From the NCBI RefSeq assembly GCF_014467075.1, contig NZ_AP023027.1, forward strand, positions 2,855,501 through 2,919,500: 64,000 nt of DNA, read 5' to 3'. The notes under the pieces are model-generated. The model was given only the letters and a program-made list of their open reading frames with translations. It was not told where the DNA came from and made no database searches. Source of the stretch: Anaerostipes caccae L1-92. Lineage in GTDB: Bacteria; Bacillota; Clostridia; Lachnospirales; Lachnospiraceae. A program made the translations under genes and the position numbers. This document shows, in pieces, positions 26,231 to 33,683 of this stretch (positions are counted from its first letter, which is position 1; each line of letters starts with the position of its first letter).

Positions 26231-28345
26231 TTATTGTACGGCCGGAATGTTTTGATAAGCTGATTCCAGTGCATCAGCCAAAATTCTGCAGATTTCATCA
26301 GACACCTGATTCTTTTGTTCTTTCAAGACTTTCAGAAGATCGATATTCTTTCCGTCTCCGTCCTGTCCGCCTTTCAGCTGAATCGTAATATTTCCCACAG
26401 ACACGCTGACCGGTGCTTTTTTCTTTCCTGACCTGTTGCTTCCAGCCAGAGTTCCTCCGCCTGCAAAACCGCCGTCTGCGTGCTGAGATACGCCGAGCAT
26501 TGCTCCTGCCTGATGCCAGAGGTCGAGGCCTCTTTTTCTTCTCTTTCCGCCCAGAGGGATGATCACTTCAGGTCCGTCTTCACCAACCCAGCTTAATGTC
26601 TTGCCTCCTACAAAACTTCCGTTTGCATTTTTCTGGATTCCTCCGCCTCCCATGAGGCCAAAGAAAGAAATGCTTGCAAGGCTCGCGGCGGCCATCTGTG
26701 CCGCTCCGGACAGCATGACAAGTGAATCTACAACGCCAATCGCTGATCCTCCCATTCCTTCAATCATGCCTGCCGCATTTTGAGAACCGTCGCCCAGTCC
26801 CTGAACCTGCTTCTGGGAACCGTTTGAACTGGAGCCTAAGCCCTTAATGTTACCCTGCGCTTTTTTAGAACTCTTTCCTACACCGCTCATGCCTTTTTTA
26901 GCACCTTTGGCTCCTTTATCCACAGAGTTAAGACCTTTCTTTGTTTGCTTCACTGTAGAATTGAGCATATTCCCAAAACCTTTGCCATGTTGCTGACCCA
27001 TGTCTTTGCCTATGGGTTTTCCTGCCTTTTTCTTCTTAGCTCCGCCTTTTTGTCCTTTTGTCAAGGTGTCATATCCGTATTTAAAACCAGGATTATACAT
27101 ATAATCGGAATATGTGCCATTGCCGACACCGTAAGGATCTATTTTGTCCGAAGGCTTTGTCGGCGTTTTCGGTGTTTTGGGTGTTAAAAAGTTTTTAATA
27201 CCCTTTGCACTTTTTTTTAAGAAATTTCCAGCTTTTGCAAGTGGTTTTGGAAGTTTAATATTCTTGACAGATTTCTTAAGATTCTGGTAACCATCATATA
27301 ACTTCCCGCCTGCATATTTCCCAATCATAGAACCTGCTGTACCTAACAATAGTCCTGCTCCTGTACCAATTACTGTACCTACAGGTCCTCCAAGAACTGT
27401 ACCTATCGTTCCTCCTATTTTGCCTCCAACCCATGCTGCTCCTGCTGTTCCCGCTGCTGTTCCTACTGCTCCACCAAATAAACTTCCACCTTCTTTTACA
27501 GCGGTTTTTGCCCTATCCTTTGGCTTTGCTGTTGCAATATTGTAAGCAGACATTCCATAATCTAAAATTCCTGGGGCTCCTTGTTTAAGAAAGTTCATTC
27601 CTTTTCCAAGTGTTTTAGTAATTGGCAATTCCTTTATTTTAGGCGCTACCTGTGCCACCTTTTCGACTCCTCTTCCAATCGTTTTAGATATCGGCCATGA
27701 TTTTACTTTGGATGTTACTTTCGATGCCCCACCCTTTATTTTGGTAACTCCTGCTTTGACTTTCTCTGGTAAACCTGCTTCTTTTGCCACATCCATACTC
27801 AAGTCTTTGTATTCCTTTATAGTCCTTTCAAGAGCACTTTGCTGAATATTCGATACCACATTATCTTTGTATTCATTGGCTAATGCTTTTCCTTTATCCC
27901 AGACTTTTTCTATAAAAGGTTTCTGTTTACTACTTTCTTTTGGTTTTGCACTACTAGATGAAATACTTCGTCCTCCAATTGCCTGTCCAGCTCCATATTG
28001 TATAGCTGGCGCTACTGATGAGACTGCTCTTTGTGATATATTTCCCGAAACACTTCCAATCGTACTGATTGCTTTCTGTACATTTGTGTCTACATTAACT
28101 CTGACAGTAAACGCCTTTCTTTCCAGCTGTCTTCCCAAAGAAAGAATACTCTGGATTTTCTTCGTCGCCATGTCTGCGGCTGAAATTTCCATATTTATTT
28201 TTAAACCGTTTAACCGGTTGCTCTGTCTGATGATTTTTTCCATTTTTTTGTCCAGCTTCTCAAGGCTTCGATAAGCTTTTCCCGCACCCGGAGAGATTCT
28301 GTCCGTAAAATTTCCTTTCATATTTAAGACCAATGTTTCTGCCAT
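26231..28345 (-). CDS. Tape measure protein
   Basis: 704-residue tail tape measure protein that sets tail length. The N-terminal helical region (SLEKLDKKMEKIIRQSNRL) is followed by a Lys/Gly-rich repeat zone. A glycine-zipper membrane segment (AAWVGGKIGGTIGTVLGG) lies near residue 305. The C-terminus is typical of tape measures (NGSFVGGKTLSWVGEDGPEV). At about 0.15 nm per residue it predicts a tail of roughly 105 nm, the size of R-type bacteriocins (rule of thumb, not measured). ATG at 28345; RBS GGGAGG. It is separated from the chaperone gene by a terminator and a structured element. Confidence 0.9.
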   Translation of the reverse strand: MAETLVLNMKGNFTDRISPGAGKAYRSLEKLDKKMEKIIRQSNRLNGLKINMEISAADMATKKIQSILSLGRQLERKAFTVRVNVDTNVQKAISTIGSVSGNISQRAVSSVAPAIQYGAGQAIGGRSISSSSAKPKESSKQKPFIEKVWDKGKALANEYKDNVVSNIQQSALERTIKEYKDLSMDVAKEAGLPEKVKAGVTKIKGGASKVTSKVKSWPISKTIGRGVEKVAQVAPKIKELPITKTLGKGMNFLKQGAPGILDYGMSAYNIATAKPKDRAKTAVKEGGSLFGGAVGTAAGTAGAAWVGGKIGGTIGTVLGGPVGTVIGTGAGLLLGTAGSMIGKYAGGKLYDGYQNLKKSVKNIKLPKPLAKAGNFLKKSAKGIKNFLTPKTPKTPTKPSDKIDPYGVGNGTYSDYMYNPGFKYGYDTLTKGQKGGAKKKKAGKPIGKDMGQQHGKGFGNMLNSTVKQTKKGLNSVDKGAKGAKKGMSGVGKSSKKAQGNIKGLGSSSNGSQKQVQGLGDGSQNAAGMIEGMGGSAIGVVDSLVMLSGAAQMAAASLASISFFGLMGGGGIQKNANGSFVGGKTLSWVGEDGPEVIIPLGGKRRKRGLDLWHQAGAMLGVSQHADGGFAGGGTLAGSNRSGKKKAPVSVSVGNITIQLKGGQDGDGKNIDLLKVLKEQKNQVSDEICRILADALESAYQNIPAVQ

Positions 28346-28370
28346 CCATTTTCCTCCCTTCTCTTAAATG

Positions 28371-28416
28371 TATACCCTCTTACAGGGCACACCGTATTTG
28401 AGACCCTGCGGGTATA
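28371..28416. other. Structured inverted-repeat element before the tape measure gene
   Basis: TATACCC...GGGTATA encloses CAGGG...CCCTG, and CCG/CGG can pair across to give a pseudoknot-like arrangement. It lies 26 bases upstream of the tape measure start. A related sequence occurs on the - strand at 49826-49858. Confidence 0.45.
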
Positions 28417-28468
28417 AAAAAAGAAAAGACATCAGGAACATTCTGTATTGCCTCTGATATCTTTTCTT
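28417..28468 (-). terminator. Terminator between tail chaperone and tape measure genes
   Basis: On the - strand AAGAAAAGATATCAG pairs with CTGATGTCTTTTCTT (one mismatch) across an 18-base loop and runs into TTTTTTTAT. It lies inside the late operon and would lower tape measure transcription or mark a second transcription unit. Confidence 0.65.
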
Positions 28469-28536
28469 CTGTATTATTATTCTATATTTAGTCTTTAACC
28501 CCTCAATGATATAGCTTAAAGTCAAATCCGGAGGAT

Positions 28537-28710
28537 TTATCGTGCATCTTCCTCAGCCTGATTTGCTTCTTCTATTGCCAGCATTGTCGAAGCCAGGACG
28601 AATGCCCTCTCTCCCCGATTCAGACCGAGGATTTCCGAGGGCAGTCTTCCCTGTTTCTGCCAGATGAAATGCAGCTTCGCAGCCAATGGACTGGCATTAA
28701 TTAGTTTTTT
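28537..28710 (-). CDS. -1 frameshift extension of the tail assembly chaperone (gpG-T / XkdN2 type)
   Basis: Downstream of the slippery heptamer A AAA AAC (28704-28710) the -1 frame is open for 55 codons, from CTA at 28704 to the stop at 28537. It encodes a coherent segment (INASPLAAKLHFIWQKQG, RLPSEILGLNRGERAFV, ASTMLAIEEANQAEEDAR) that has no start codon or RBS of its own. Slippage would fuse it to the 168-residue chaperone, giving a product of about 223 residues. Such G/GT frameshifts between tail tube and tape measure genes are a conserved trait of phage tails. Confidence 0.8.
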   Translation of the reverse strand, partial: KKLINASPLAAKLHFIWQKQGRLPSEILGLNRGERAFVLASTMLAIEEANQAEEDAR

Positions 28711-29207
28711 GCATATTCCTCTTCGGAAATTTCGGAGTCATAAAAACCGCTGATCTTATCGATCTGGTCATCGATCGCATCCTTTTCTCCCGCTCTTAGG
28801 ACCGTATTGATGACGTCAATTCCTCTTAATACCGGAAAACCTTTGGCTTCCAGTCCTTTCATGACAGAAGGATTGTCCCATACTTCCTCTTTGTCAACGG
28901 TTGCATAATAGATTTTCCATGCGGTAAACTCCTCCACTCTGAGATCTTTTTCAATCGGAGGTAATTTTGGATTTGAAGGATTCGGCATTTTAACAACCGC
29001 GTTTCTTCTTGCCTTCACCAATTCTTCCTCACTTAAAGGTCTCACTTTGAACTTAAAAAATACCTTATCATTTCTTTTGATCTGAATTTCTGTCTGGAGA
29101 TCGTCATCGTTTCTGAAATCCGCTGCTTCTAAAAGCCCCTGTACCAGATCCAATTCATTTTCTTTTGTTACTTTTACCATTTCTTCTGCTTTTGCTGCAT
29201 TTCCCAT
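28701..29207 (-). CDS. Tail assembly chaperone, XkdN/gpG type
   Basis: 168 residues in the 0 frame, positioned between tube and tape measure genes as phage tail assembly chaperones are. Features: EMVKVTKENELDLVQGLLEA at the start, and FKFKVRPLSEEELVKARRNA with a basic patch near residue 65. The last codons GCA AAA AAC TAA contain a classic -1 slippery site directly before the stop. ATG at 29207 follows AAGGAGG. The protein should wrap the tape measure during tail assembly and is not expected in the final particle. Confidence 0.85.
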   Translation of the reverse strand: MGNAAKAEEMVKVTKENELDLVQGLLEAADFRNDDDLQTEIQIKRNDKVFFKFKVRPLSEEELVKARRNAVVKMPNPSNPKLPPIEKDLRVEEFTAWKIYYATVDKEEVWDNPSVMKGLEAKGFPVLRGIDVINTVLRAGEKDAIDDQIDKISGFYDSEISEEEYAKN

Positions 29208-29221
29208 TTTATTCTTCCTCC

Positions 29222-29689
29222 TTATTTACTTCCGTCAATCCAGTCGATAAAGTACGGTACTTCATTGACTACGAAACTCTGCTGTCTTGTAACTACTTCG
29301 CCTGCTTTCAAAGTCATCAGGTCGAAGTCTCCGTCAGGCAGACAGTTCTTTAACACCAGTCTCTGCTCCTTGCCGTCTGTATTGCGGGCCGCAGATGCCT
29401 GGAAATCATAGGTCGGAATTGCTCCGGTTTCTTTGATACTTTTTAAGAGCGGTGCGATTGTAAGGTCGTCACGGATAACTGCCCCTGTGAAATTCAGGGT
29501 GAATTTTACTTTATCCGGAATTGCATACTGCTGCACATCCCCTACTGGTTTATATTCGATATTTGCAAAATTTGCCTTGATTTCATACTCTTTTACTTCG
29601 GCCAGTAATACCGGCTCATTGTTCACATGCAGAAATAACTTTCCATCATTTCCTGTCATGATTGTTCTGACATCGATTCTCTCTTTCAT
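29222..29689 (-). CDS. Tail tube protein, XkdM type
   Basis: 155-residue tube subunit of the XkdM/DUF2001 family. Hallmarks are the early RTIMTGNDGKLFLHVNNEPV, the strand block AEVKEYEIKANFANIEYKP and QYAIPDKVKFTLNFTGAV. It would stack as hexameric rings inside the sheath. RBS GGAGG; it follows the sheath gene by 12 bases. Confidence 0.9.
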   Translation of the reverse strand: MKERIDVRTIMTGNDGKLFLHVNNEPVLLAEVKEYEIKANFANIEYKPVGDVQQYAIPDKVKFTLNFTGAVIRDDLTIAPLLKSIKETGAIPTYDFQASAARNTDGKEQRLVLKNCLPDGDFDLMTLKAGEVVTRQQSFVVNEVPYFIDWIDGSK

Positions 29690-29701
29690 CTTCCATTCCT
29701 C

Positions 29702-31117
29702 CTATTCTGCTGCTCCAAAACTAAACTGGTAATTCAGATATACCTTCTCAAGACTGTCAAGGTCTGTCACTTTAATGACAAAACGGACATCATCGGTTCC
29801 ATGAGGATTTTCTTTGTCTTCAAAGAAATCCGCTCCAACCATCAGTTTCTTCTCATTGATCATTTCATCTAATACGTCTTTTGCCGCTTTAATGACTGCC
29901 GCAATCCCATCGGAATCACAGTTCACACGTCCGATTAACGGAGTAATCGTGCGGTCAATTCGGTCAAAGATCTCATATCTGGTCATGGTTCTTCTAACTT
30001 TCTTCCATCCGGCATCCTGATTTTCCGCCGGTACTGTCAGAGTATTGACGCCGCTGTCAAACCATACCTGTCCGTCTTCGCTTGGAGACAGTAAAAGCAG
30101 ACCATGGTTAATCGCATCAATATACTCCTCATCTTTCAGTACTTCGATCACATCCACTGCATTAGGAATCGCTTTATGCACAATGGACTGATTTGTCGGA
30201 GTACTTCCGATAACTCCAGCCTGAAGCGTCACTGCTTCATATCCGTCAACATTATTTCCCTGCATATCCACAAATCCGCTTCCCACATAAATAACGTATT
30301 CACAGTTACACTCTTTTGCATGTGACAATCTGTCTTCAAAGGACACATTTGTACCTTCTCCGATAACGCACGCACCAACGGAACCATTTTTCTTGATTCG
30401 GTCCATGTATGCTTTCATCAGCGTATGAACTCCGGTATCCACGGTATCTGCCACAAGAATATTCCACTTGTATGCTTCAAATGCATCAAAAGCAGTGCTG
30501 TAATCCTCATTGGTCACTGTAGACTCAGTTCCTGCAGTGATTGGCTCCTGCACGATTTCTGCAAGCTGTTTTGATTCTTCTGTCTTTTTTGCAGCATTAA
30601 AAATAGATGACTTCTTATTCACTGTGTCAACAAAAATCGCAACTTCATTTCCACTTTCAGGAACATCGTATTCCATTTTTTCTTTTAATACTGCACCTTC
30701 ATAAACGGAAAATTCTTTCCTCATGCTAAATCCAAGTTTCCTTTTTAAAGTAACAGAAAATGCTGTCGGTGATGGATATTTTGTCTCCAATGAAACAACT
30801 GCTGCATCCTCTCCGTCCTTCAGCTCGAGTTTGCCTGTGCTTCCCCCTGTACCCAGACGGTAAACATATACCTTCTGTGCGCCTCCTTCAAATAAATTGA
30901 GGGCGCCTTTCACAGTACCACCGTTTCCATACATTGCACTGACTGTATCCGCCTTTGTATGAACCGTAACTGTGTCAAGCGGTCCAAAGTCGGCTTTTAC
31001 AGGAATTGCAAAGACTCCAGTCATTGCACCTGCCACTGTTTCTTTCACTGGTGTTTCATATTTACGGTAAACACCAGGTCTGATTTTTTCTTCCCCTGTC
31101 TGATATGTACCTGCCAT
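29702..31117 (-). CDS. Contractile tail sheath protein, XkdK type
   Basis: 471-residue sheath protein. The N-terminal arm GEEKIRPGVYRKYETP and GVFAIPVKADFGP are typical of Firmicutes phage sheath proteins. The C-terminal DRIDRTITPLIGRVNCDSDG and GADFFEDKENPHGTDDVRF patterns match sheath domain ends that interlock by strand exchange. Presence of a sheath makes the particle a contractile (R-type/myovirus) device and excludes an F-type tailocin. RBS AAGGAGG. Confidence 0.94.
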   Translation of the reverse strand: MAGTYQTGEEKIRPGVYRKYETPVKETVAGAMTGVFAIPVKADFGPLDTVTVHTKADTVSAMYGNGGTVKGALNLFEGGAQKVYVYRLGTGGSTGKLELKDGEDAAVVSLETKYPSPTAFSVTLKRKLGFSMRKEFSVYEGAVLKEKMEYDVPESGNEVAIFVDTVNKKSSIFNAAKKTEESKQLAEIVQEPITAGTESTVTNEDYSTAFDAFEAYKWNILVADTVDTGVHTLMKAYMDRIKKNGSVGACVIGEGTNVSFEDRLSHAKECNCEYVIYVGSGFVDMQGNNVDGYEAVTLQAGVIGSTPTNQSIVHKAIPNAVDVIEVLKDEEYIDAINHGLLLLSPSEDGQVWFDSGVNTLTVPAENQDAGWKKVRRTMTRYEIFDRIDRTITPLIGRVNCDSDGIAAVIKAAKDVLDEMINEKKLMVGADFFEDKENPHGTDDVRFVIKVTDLDSLEKVYLNYQFSFGAAE

Positions 31118-31120
31118 AAT

Positions 31121-31294
31121 TTAATGTACCTCCTTATTTTTAAATTCTCTGATTATTTTTTTTGCTTTTTTCTCGGTTGCTTCCTCTAATCCTGCATAAG
31201 AAAAAGCTGCTCTGATTAAATCTTCAGATGCTTCCAGCACTTCCGGGCTGCATGCAAATTCTTCCACACTATACATCGTTTGTTCTCTCCGCAT
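31121..31294 (-). CDS. Small protein before the sheath gene (57 residues)
   Basis: 57-residue acidic-basic helical protein (TMYSVEEFACSPEVLEAS; EKKAKKIIREFKNKEVH) with no recognisable domain. Small genes of this kind are usual just before xkdK in PBSX-like clusters (ykzL position). The start at 31294 is set by GGAGG 8 bases before. It begins 1 base after the stop of the tail terminator-like gene; a longer ORF start at 31372 would overlap that gene. Confidence 0.7.
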   Translation of the reverse strand: MRREQTMYSVEEFACSPEVLEASEDLIRAAFSYAGLEEATEKKAKKIIREFKNKEVH

Positions 31295-31295
31295 T

Positions 31296-32150
31296 TCATT
31301 CCTCCTGAATATTAATTTTTCGAATCGGATCTTTTTCTTCTTTTTCCCGGAGAACTCCATACTGACATTCAATGAAAAACTGCCGGTTCTTTAAAGGATT
31401 CATCGTGTCATTATAATTTACCTTTGAAATGAACATAGGTCCGCCGTCATTCATCGTTAGCTTTTCTTTCATCAGAAGTTTCTCGCTGATATTTCTGATC
31501 AGGAAGGCTTTGGATTTGCTGCCGGAGATCAAATGTAGCCGGATTCCTGCGTTCATCCATGTCACTTCCCATGTGTCCCCATAGTTTCCCGGAGTGATAC
31601 TCTCCAGTCTTCCATAAATTGCGGGGGCTTCGTTCGAAGCCTTCCAAACTTCCTGCATCTCATCATATCCAATGATTTTTGCTTCTGGATAGCTCGTTTT
31701 CAGCCATTCATTTAAAGTGAATACCGGGTCCGGCTGCTGAATCTGCTGTTTTTCAAATCTCATAATGTCAAAAATATAACTGCCGGTTTTTATATCCTGT
31801 GATTCTGAGAACTCTGACCTGTTCCATCTGGAGCAAAGAGATATATTCTGTCTGCTGAAAAAGCAAAGATCTATCGCCTCAAGAATCACTGCTTCCAAAT
31901 CTGCTGGTTGTACTGCCTGTTCAGTTGAAGTAACAGCCTGCAGTTTTAAACCTTGTTCAAACTGGCGTTCCATGGCTTCATCCTGAGATAAGTCCACCAG
32001 AATTCTAGGATACGGATCTCCCTGCCACTTTTCATCTGTATCATTTGGAGCTGTTCGGGTAAATACCGCAGGCTTACCGTCGTAAACCGCTAGTACTTCC
32101 GATAAGCCAGCAAATTCTGACAGTCTTTTACAGATTAAATCTTCGATTAC
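31296..32150 (-). CDS. Tail terminator/completion-like protein with a non-standard start
   Basis: About 284 residues if read from the RBS. The N-terminal segment (VIEDLICKRLSEFAGLSEVL, GDPYPRILVDLSQDEAMERQ) resembles phage tail terminator proteins, which cap the tube and sheath, and its position before the sheath gene agrees. The C-terminal half is not recognised. AGGAGG at 32157-32162 is followed at 6 bases by GTA (32148-32150) and then ATC; no ATG, GTG or TTG occurs in frame until GTG at 31997, which has no RBS. Either a GTG start mutated to GTA, initiation is at ATC, or translation starts weakly at 31997. Confidence 0.6.
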   Translation of the reverse strand, partial: VIEDLICKRLSEFAGLSEVLAVYDGKPAVFTRTAPNDTDEKWQGDPYPRILVDLSQDEAMERQFEQGLKLQAVTSTEQAVQPADLEAVILEAIDLCFFSRQNISLCSRWNRSEFSESQDIKTGSYIFDIMRFEKQQIQQPDPVFTLNEWLKTSYPEAKIIGYDEMQEVWKASNEAPAIYGRLESITPGNYGDTWEVTWMNAGIRLHLISGSKSKAFLIRNISEKLLMKEKLTMNDGGPMFISKVNYNDTMNPLKNRQFFIECQYGVLREKEEKDPIRKINIQEE

Positions 32151-32190
32151 TTTTCACCTCCTGAAAATAGTTTTTGCTATAGCTTTTTGT

Positions 32191-32204
32191 GAGATCATGA
32201 TCTC
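32191..32204. repeat. 14-bp palindrome in the late control region
   Basis: GAGATCATGATCTC is a perfect palindrome just downstream of repeat R2 and 29 bases before the RBS of the first tail gene. It could be an operator or a short hairpin in the leader. Confidence 0.45.
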
Positions 32205-32205
32205 T

Positions 32206-32245
32206 ATGATAACTATATCATCTCGTATACGGACATTGTGGGCAA
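32206..32245 (-). promoter_or_regulatory. Control element R2 (second copy of 40-bp repeat)
   Basis: On the - strand: TTGCCCACAATGTCCGT, 8 variable bases, TGATATAGTTATCAT. It is identical to R1 in the two constant blocks. The second block contains a short palindrome TGATA...TATCA and a -10-like TATAGT. It lies just upstream of the tail structural genes and is a candidate late promoter or activator site. Confidence 0.6.
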
Positions 32246-32279
32246 CTTACCCAGAGCTGATCCTCTCAAACAATATAGA

Positions 32280-32341
32280 TAAAAAAGAATAAAGGGTACT
32301 GAGACCTTGCTACCTTACTTGACATCTCTACCCTTTATTCT
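32280..32341 (-). terminator. Intrinsic terminator between repeats R1 and R2
   Basis: On the - strand AGAATAAAGGGTA pairs perfectly with TACCCTTTATTCT across a 30-base loop and is followed by TTTTTTATC. Transcripts from R1 or from the upstream regulator genes would end here. Confidence 0.8.
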
Positions 32342-32343
32342 CC

Positions 32344-32383
32344 ATGATAACTATATCAGCTTAATCACGGACATTGTGGGCAA
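32344..32383 (-). promoter_or_regulatory. Control element R1 (first copy of 40-bp repeat)
   Basis: Same 17-base and 15-base blocks as R2 with an unrelated 8-base spacer (GATTAAGC versus ATACGAGA). The second block is followed within a few bases by the terminator stem, so a transcript starting here would be only about 60 bases. Confidence 0.6.
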
Positions 32384-32391
32384 ATGTCTTT

Positions 32392-32514
32392 TTACAAATC
32401 CATACATATAAATCCGCCTATAACCATCGCAACAGCAAACCACGTCGGCATAGCATTTTCAGCAATACTGAACACTGCGGTAAAAATTAAGGCACGGCCT
32501 ATGATTTTTTTCAT
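32392..32514 (-). CDS. 40-residue hydrophobic peptide
   Basis: A short ORF with a strong RBS (AAGGAGG, 5 bases before the ATG) right after the late activator gene. The peptide starts MKKIIGRALIFTAVFSIAEN and continues into a second hydrophobic run (FAVAMVIGGFICM), so one or two membrane helices. It ends just before repeat R1. Function is unknown; a small holin-like or regulatory membrane peptide is possible. Confidence 0.55.
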   Translation of the reverse strand: MKKIIGRALIFTAVFSIAENAMPTWFAVAMVIGGFICMDL

Positions 32515-32541
32515 AATTTCCTCCTTCCTGTTTTCAGCATT

Positions 32542-32973
32542 TTAAGCAAGTTTCTCCTCACAAAATCTCTGATACTTCCTTGACGCAGTTCTTCTGTCCA
32601 TCCCAAGTTCTTCCCCGATCTCCTGCCATCCGAGATTATTGATGGAACGAAGCCGTATAATAAGCCTGAGTTCCGGATCTTCGATCTCCTGTAGGAACCG
32701 TTCGATCTCTGCCCTCGTGTGCAGGAGTTTTTTAATGGACAGGTCGATCAGCTCTCTGATCTCCTCCATTCGCACCGCATAGTCTGCTGTCTTGTCGCTG
32801 ACCCCGGTCCCAAACGGCATCCCCGTCAGCAGCGGTGACTTTATCATACTCTTACATTCCATCCAGCTGAGTTCTTCATTCAGTTTCTCAATTTCCCTGT
32901 TCAGATAATGCATCTGACCCAATTCCTTTTCTGTCAAATCAATCCCTCTTTTCTTTATCTGATGTGTTTCCAT
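32542..32973 (-). CDS. Sigma-region-4-like phage activator, DUF1492 type
   Basis: 143-residue protein. Its N-terminal half is a charged coiled coil (ELGQMHYLNREIEKLNEELS; RMEEIRELIDLSIKKLLHTR). The C-terminal half is a helix-turn-helix like sigma factor region 4 (EDPELRLIIRLRSINNLGWQ, IGEELGMDRRTASRKYQRF). DUF1492/ArpU-like proteins are late transcription activators in Firmicutes phages. It directly precedes the tail operon control region, so it is the best candidate to act at R1/R2 (inference). Its ATG at 32973 overlaps the upstream gene. Confidence 0.78.
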   Translation of the reverse strand: METHQIKKRGIDLTEKELGQMHYLNREIEKLNEELSWMECKSMIKSPLLTGMPFGTGVSDKTADYAVRMEEIRELIDLSIKKLLHTRAEIERFLQEIEDPELRLIIRLRSINNLGWQEIGEELGMDRRTASRKYQRFCEEKLA

Positions 32974-33227
32974 CCTATATACATTGCTCCGGATGTCGGT
33001 CTGTAAACGGTCACAAGAGGCCTCATCTTATTTACGGCTCTTCCGTTAAAGCGGATCTGCCTGTCTCTGATCTCAGCCGCCGCTCTGCTCCGGTATGCCC
33101 CGATCCACTCATTGATTATTCTTATGGAAATTCCATAAAATTCTGATAACTGCTCCTTTGTATAGTGATGCAGCAAAATGCTGATAACTGCGTCAGTTTT
33201 TCCCTTTTCGGTCTGAAAGTCAAACAT
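32955..33227 (-). CDS. Phage-type helix-turn-helix protein (90 residues)
   Basis: 90 residues with a central helix-turn-helix-like segment (DAVISILLHHYTKEQLSEFY, GISIRIINEWIGAYRSRA), a form seen in early regulators of temperate phages. The C-terminal tail (RPTSGAMYIGWKHIR) is unrecognised. The start at 33227 has GAGAGGAG at good spacing. Its 3' end overlaps the DUF1492 gene by 19 bases, so both belong to the early operon. Confidence 0.6.
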   Translation of the reverse strand: MFDFQTEKGKTDAVISILLHHYTKEQLSEFYGISIRIINEWIGAYRSRAAAEIRDRQIRFNGRAVNKMRPLVTVYRPTSGAMYIGWKHIR

Positions 33228-33313
33228 AGTACTCCTCTCTAAATTTTGTCTATTATGCCTATTGCCTTTTCCAAACAAATGTTCTATACTCATTAATATA
33301 AAAAGTAAAATTG

Positions 33314-33526
33314 TTACGGCTTAGATGCTGTATGTACAAACAGATATTCCAGCGGCATCCGGGAGAAATACCTTTTTTTCAGAAGCATTGCTTCTCCGAT
33401 GGTGAATCTCCCTGAGCCTTCCAGTTTGTCCAGCACGTCTTCTGTCCGCAGCCTCAATACATGTGCAATTTCTTCGTTTGTAATATTTGTTTTTTTTAAT
33501 TCAGTTTTTAAATTTAAATATGGCAA
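33314..33526 (-). CDS. Cro-like phage regulator
   Basis: About 70 residues with an XRE-like helix-turn-helix pattern (LKKTNITNEEIAHVLRLRTE, LEGSGRFTIGEAMLLKKRYF). It starts most likely at TTG 33526, 7 bases after AGGAGG. First gene of the leftward early operon, divergent from the repressor, in the cro position. Confidence 0.68.
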   Translation of the reverse strand: MPYLNLKTELKKTNITNEEIAHVLRLRTEDVLDKLEGSGRFTIGEAMLLKKRYFSRMPLEYLFVHTASKP

Positions 33527-33552
33527 CAGCTCACCTCCTGATATTACTCGTT

Positions 33553-33660
33553 TGCGTATCTTATATTGATATAATATACGCATATGAGTTATATGTCAAG
33601 ATGATTATACGCATTTGCATATTTTTTTATTTACTTCTGGTTTTTATTATGCTATTCTTT
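33553..33660. promoter_or_regulatory. Divergent promoters and ATACGCA operator sites of the tailocin switch
   Basis: Leftward promoter: TTGACA (33594-33599 complement), 17-base spacer, TATTAT (33571-33576 complement). Rightward promoter: TTTACT and TATTCT 17 bases apart in the stretch near 33632-33660. Half-sites ATACGCA or its complement occur at 33553-33559, 33576-33582 and 33607-33613, the last paired with an imperfect partner TGCATAT at 33615-33621. The middle half-site lies in the spacer of the leftward promoter, so the repressor would block cro and late activator expression. Confidence 0.65.
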
Positions 33661-33683
33661 CTATTAGAAAGGCGGTATATTTT

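Noticed and set aside
26945..27190. Short + strand ORFs inside the tape measure and other tail genes
   Set aside because: They lie in the shadow of well-supported genes, lack RBS and show no protein-like composition.
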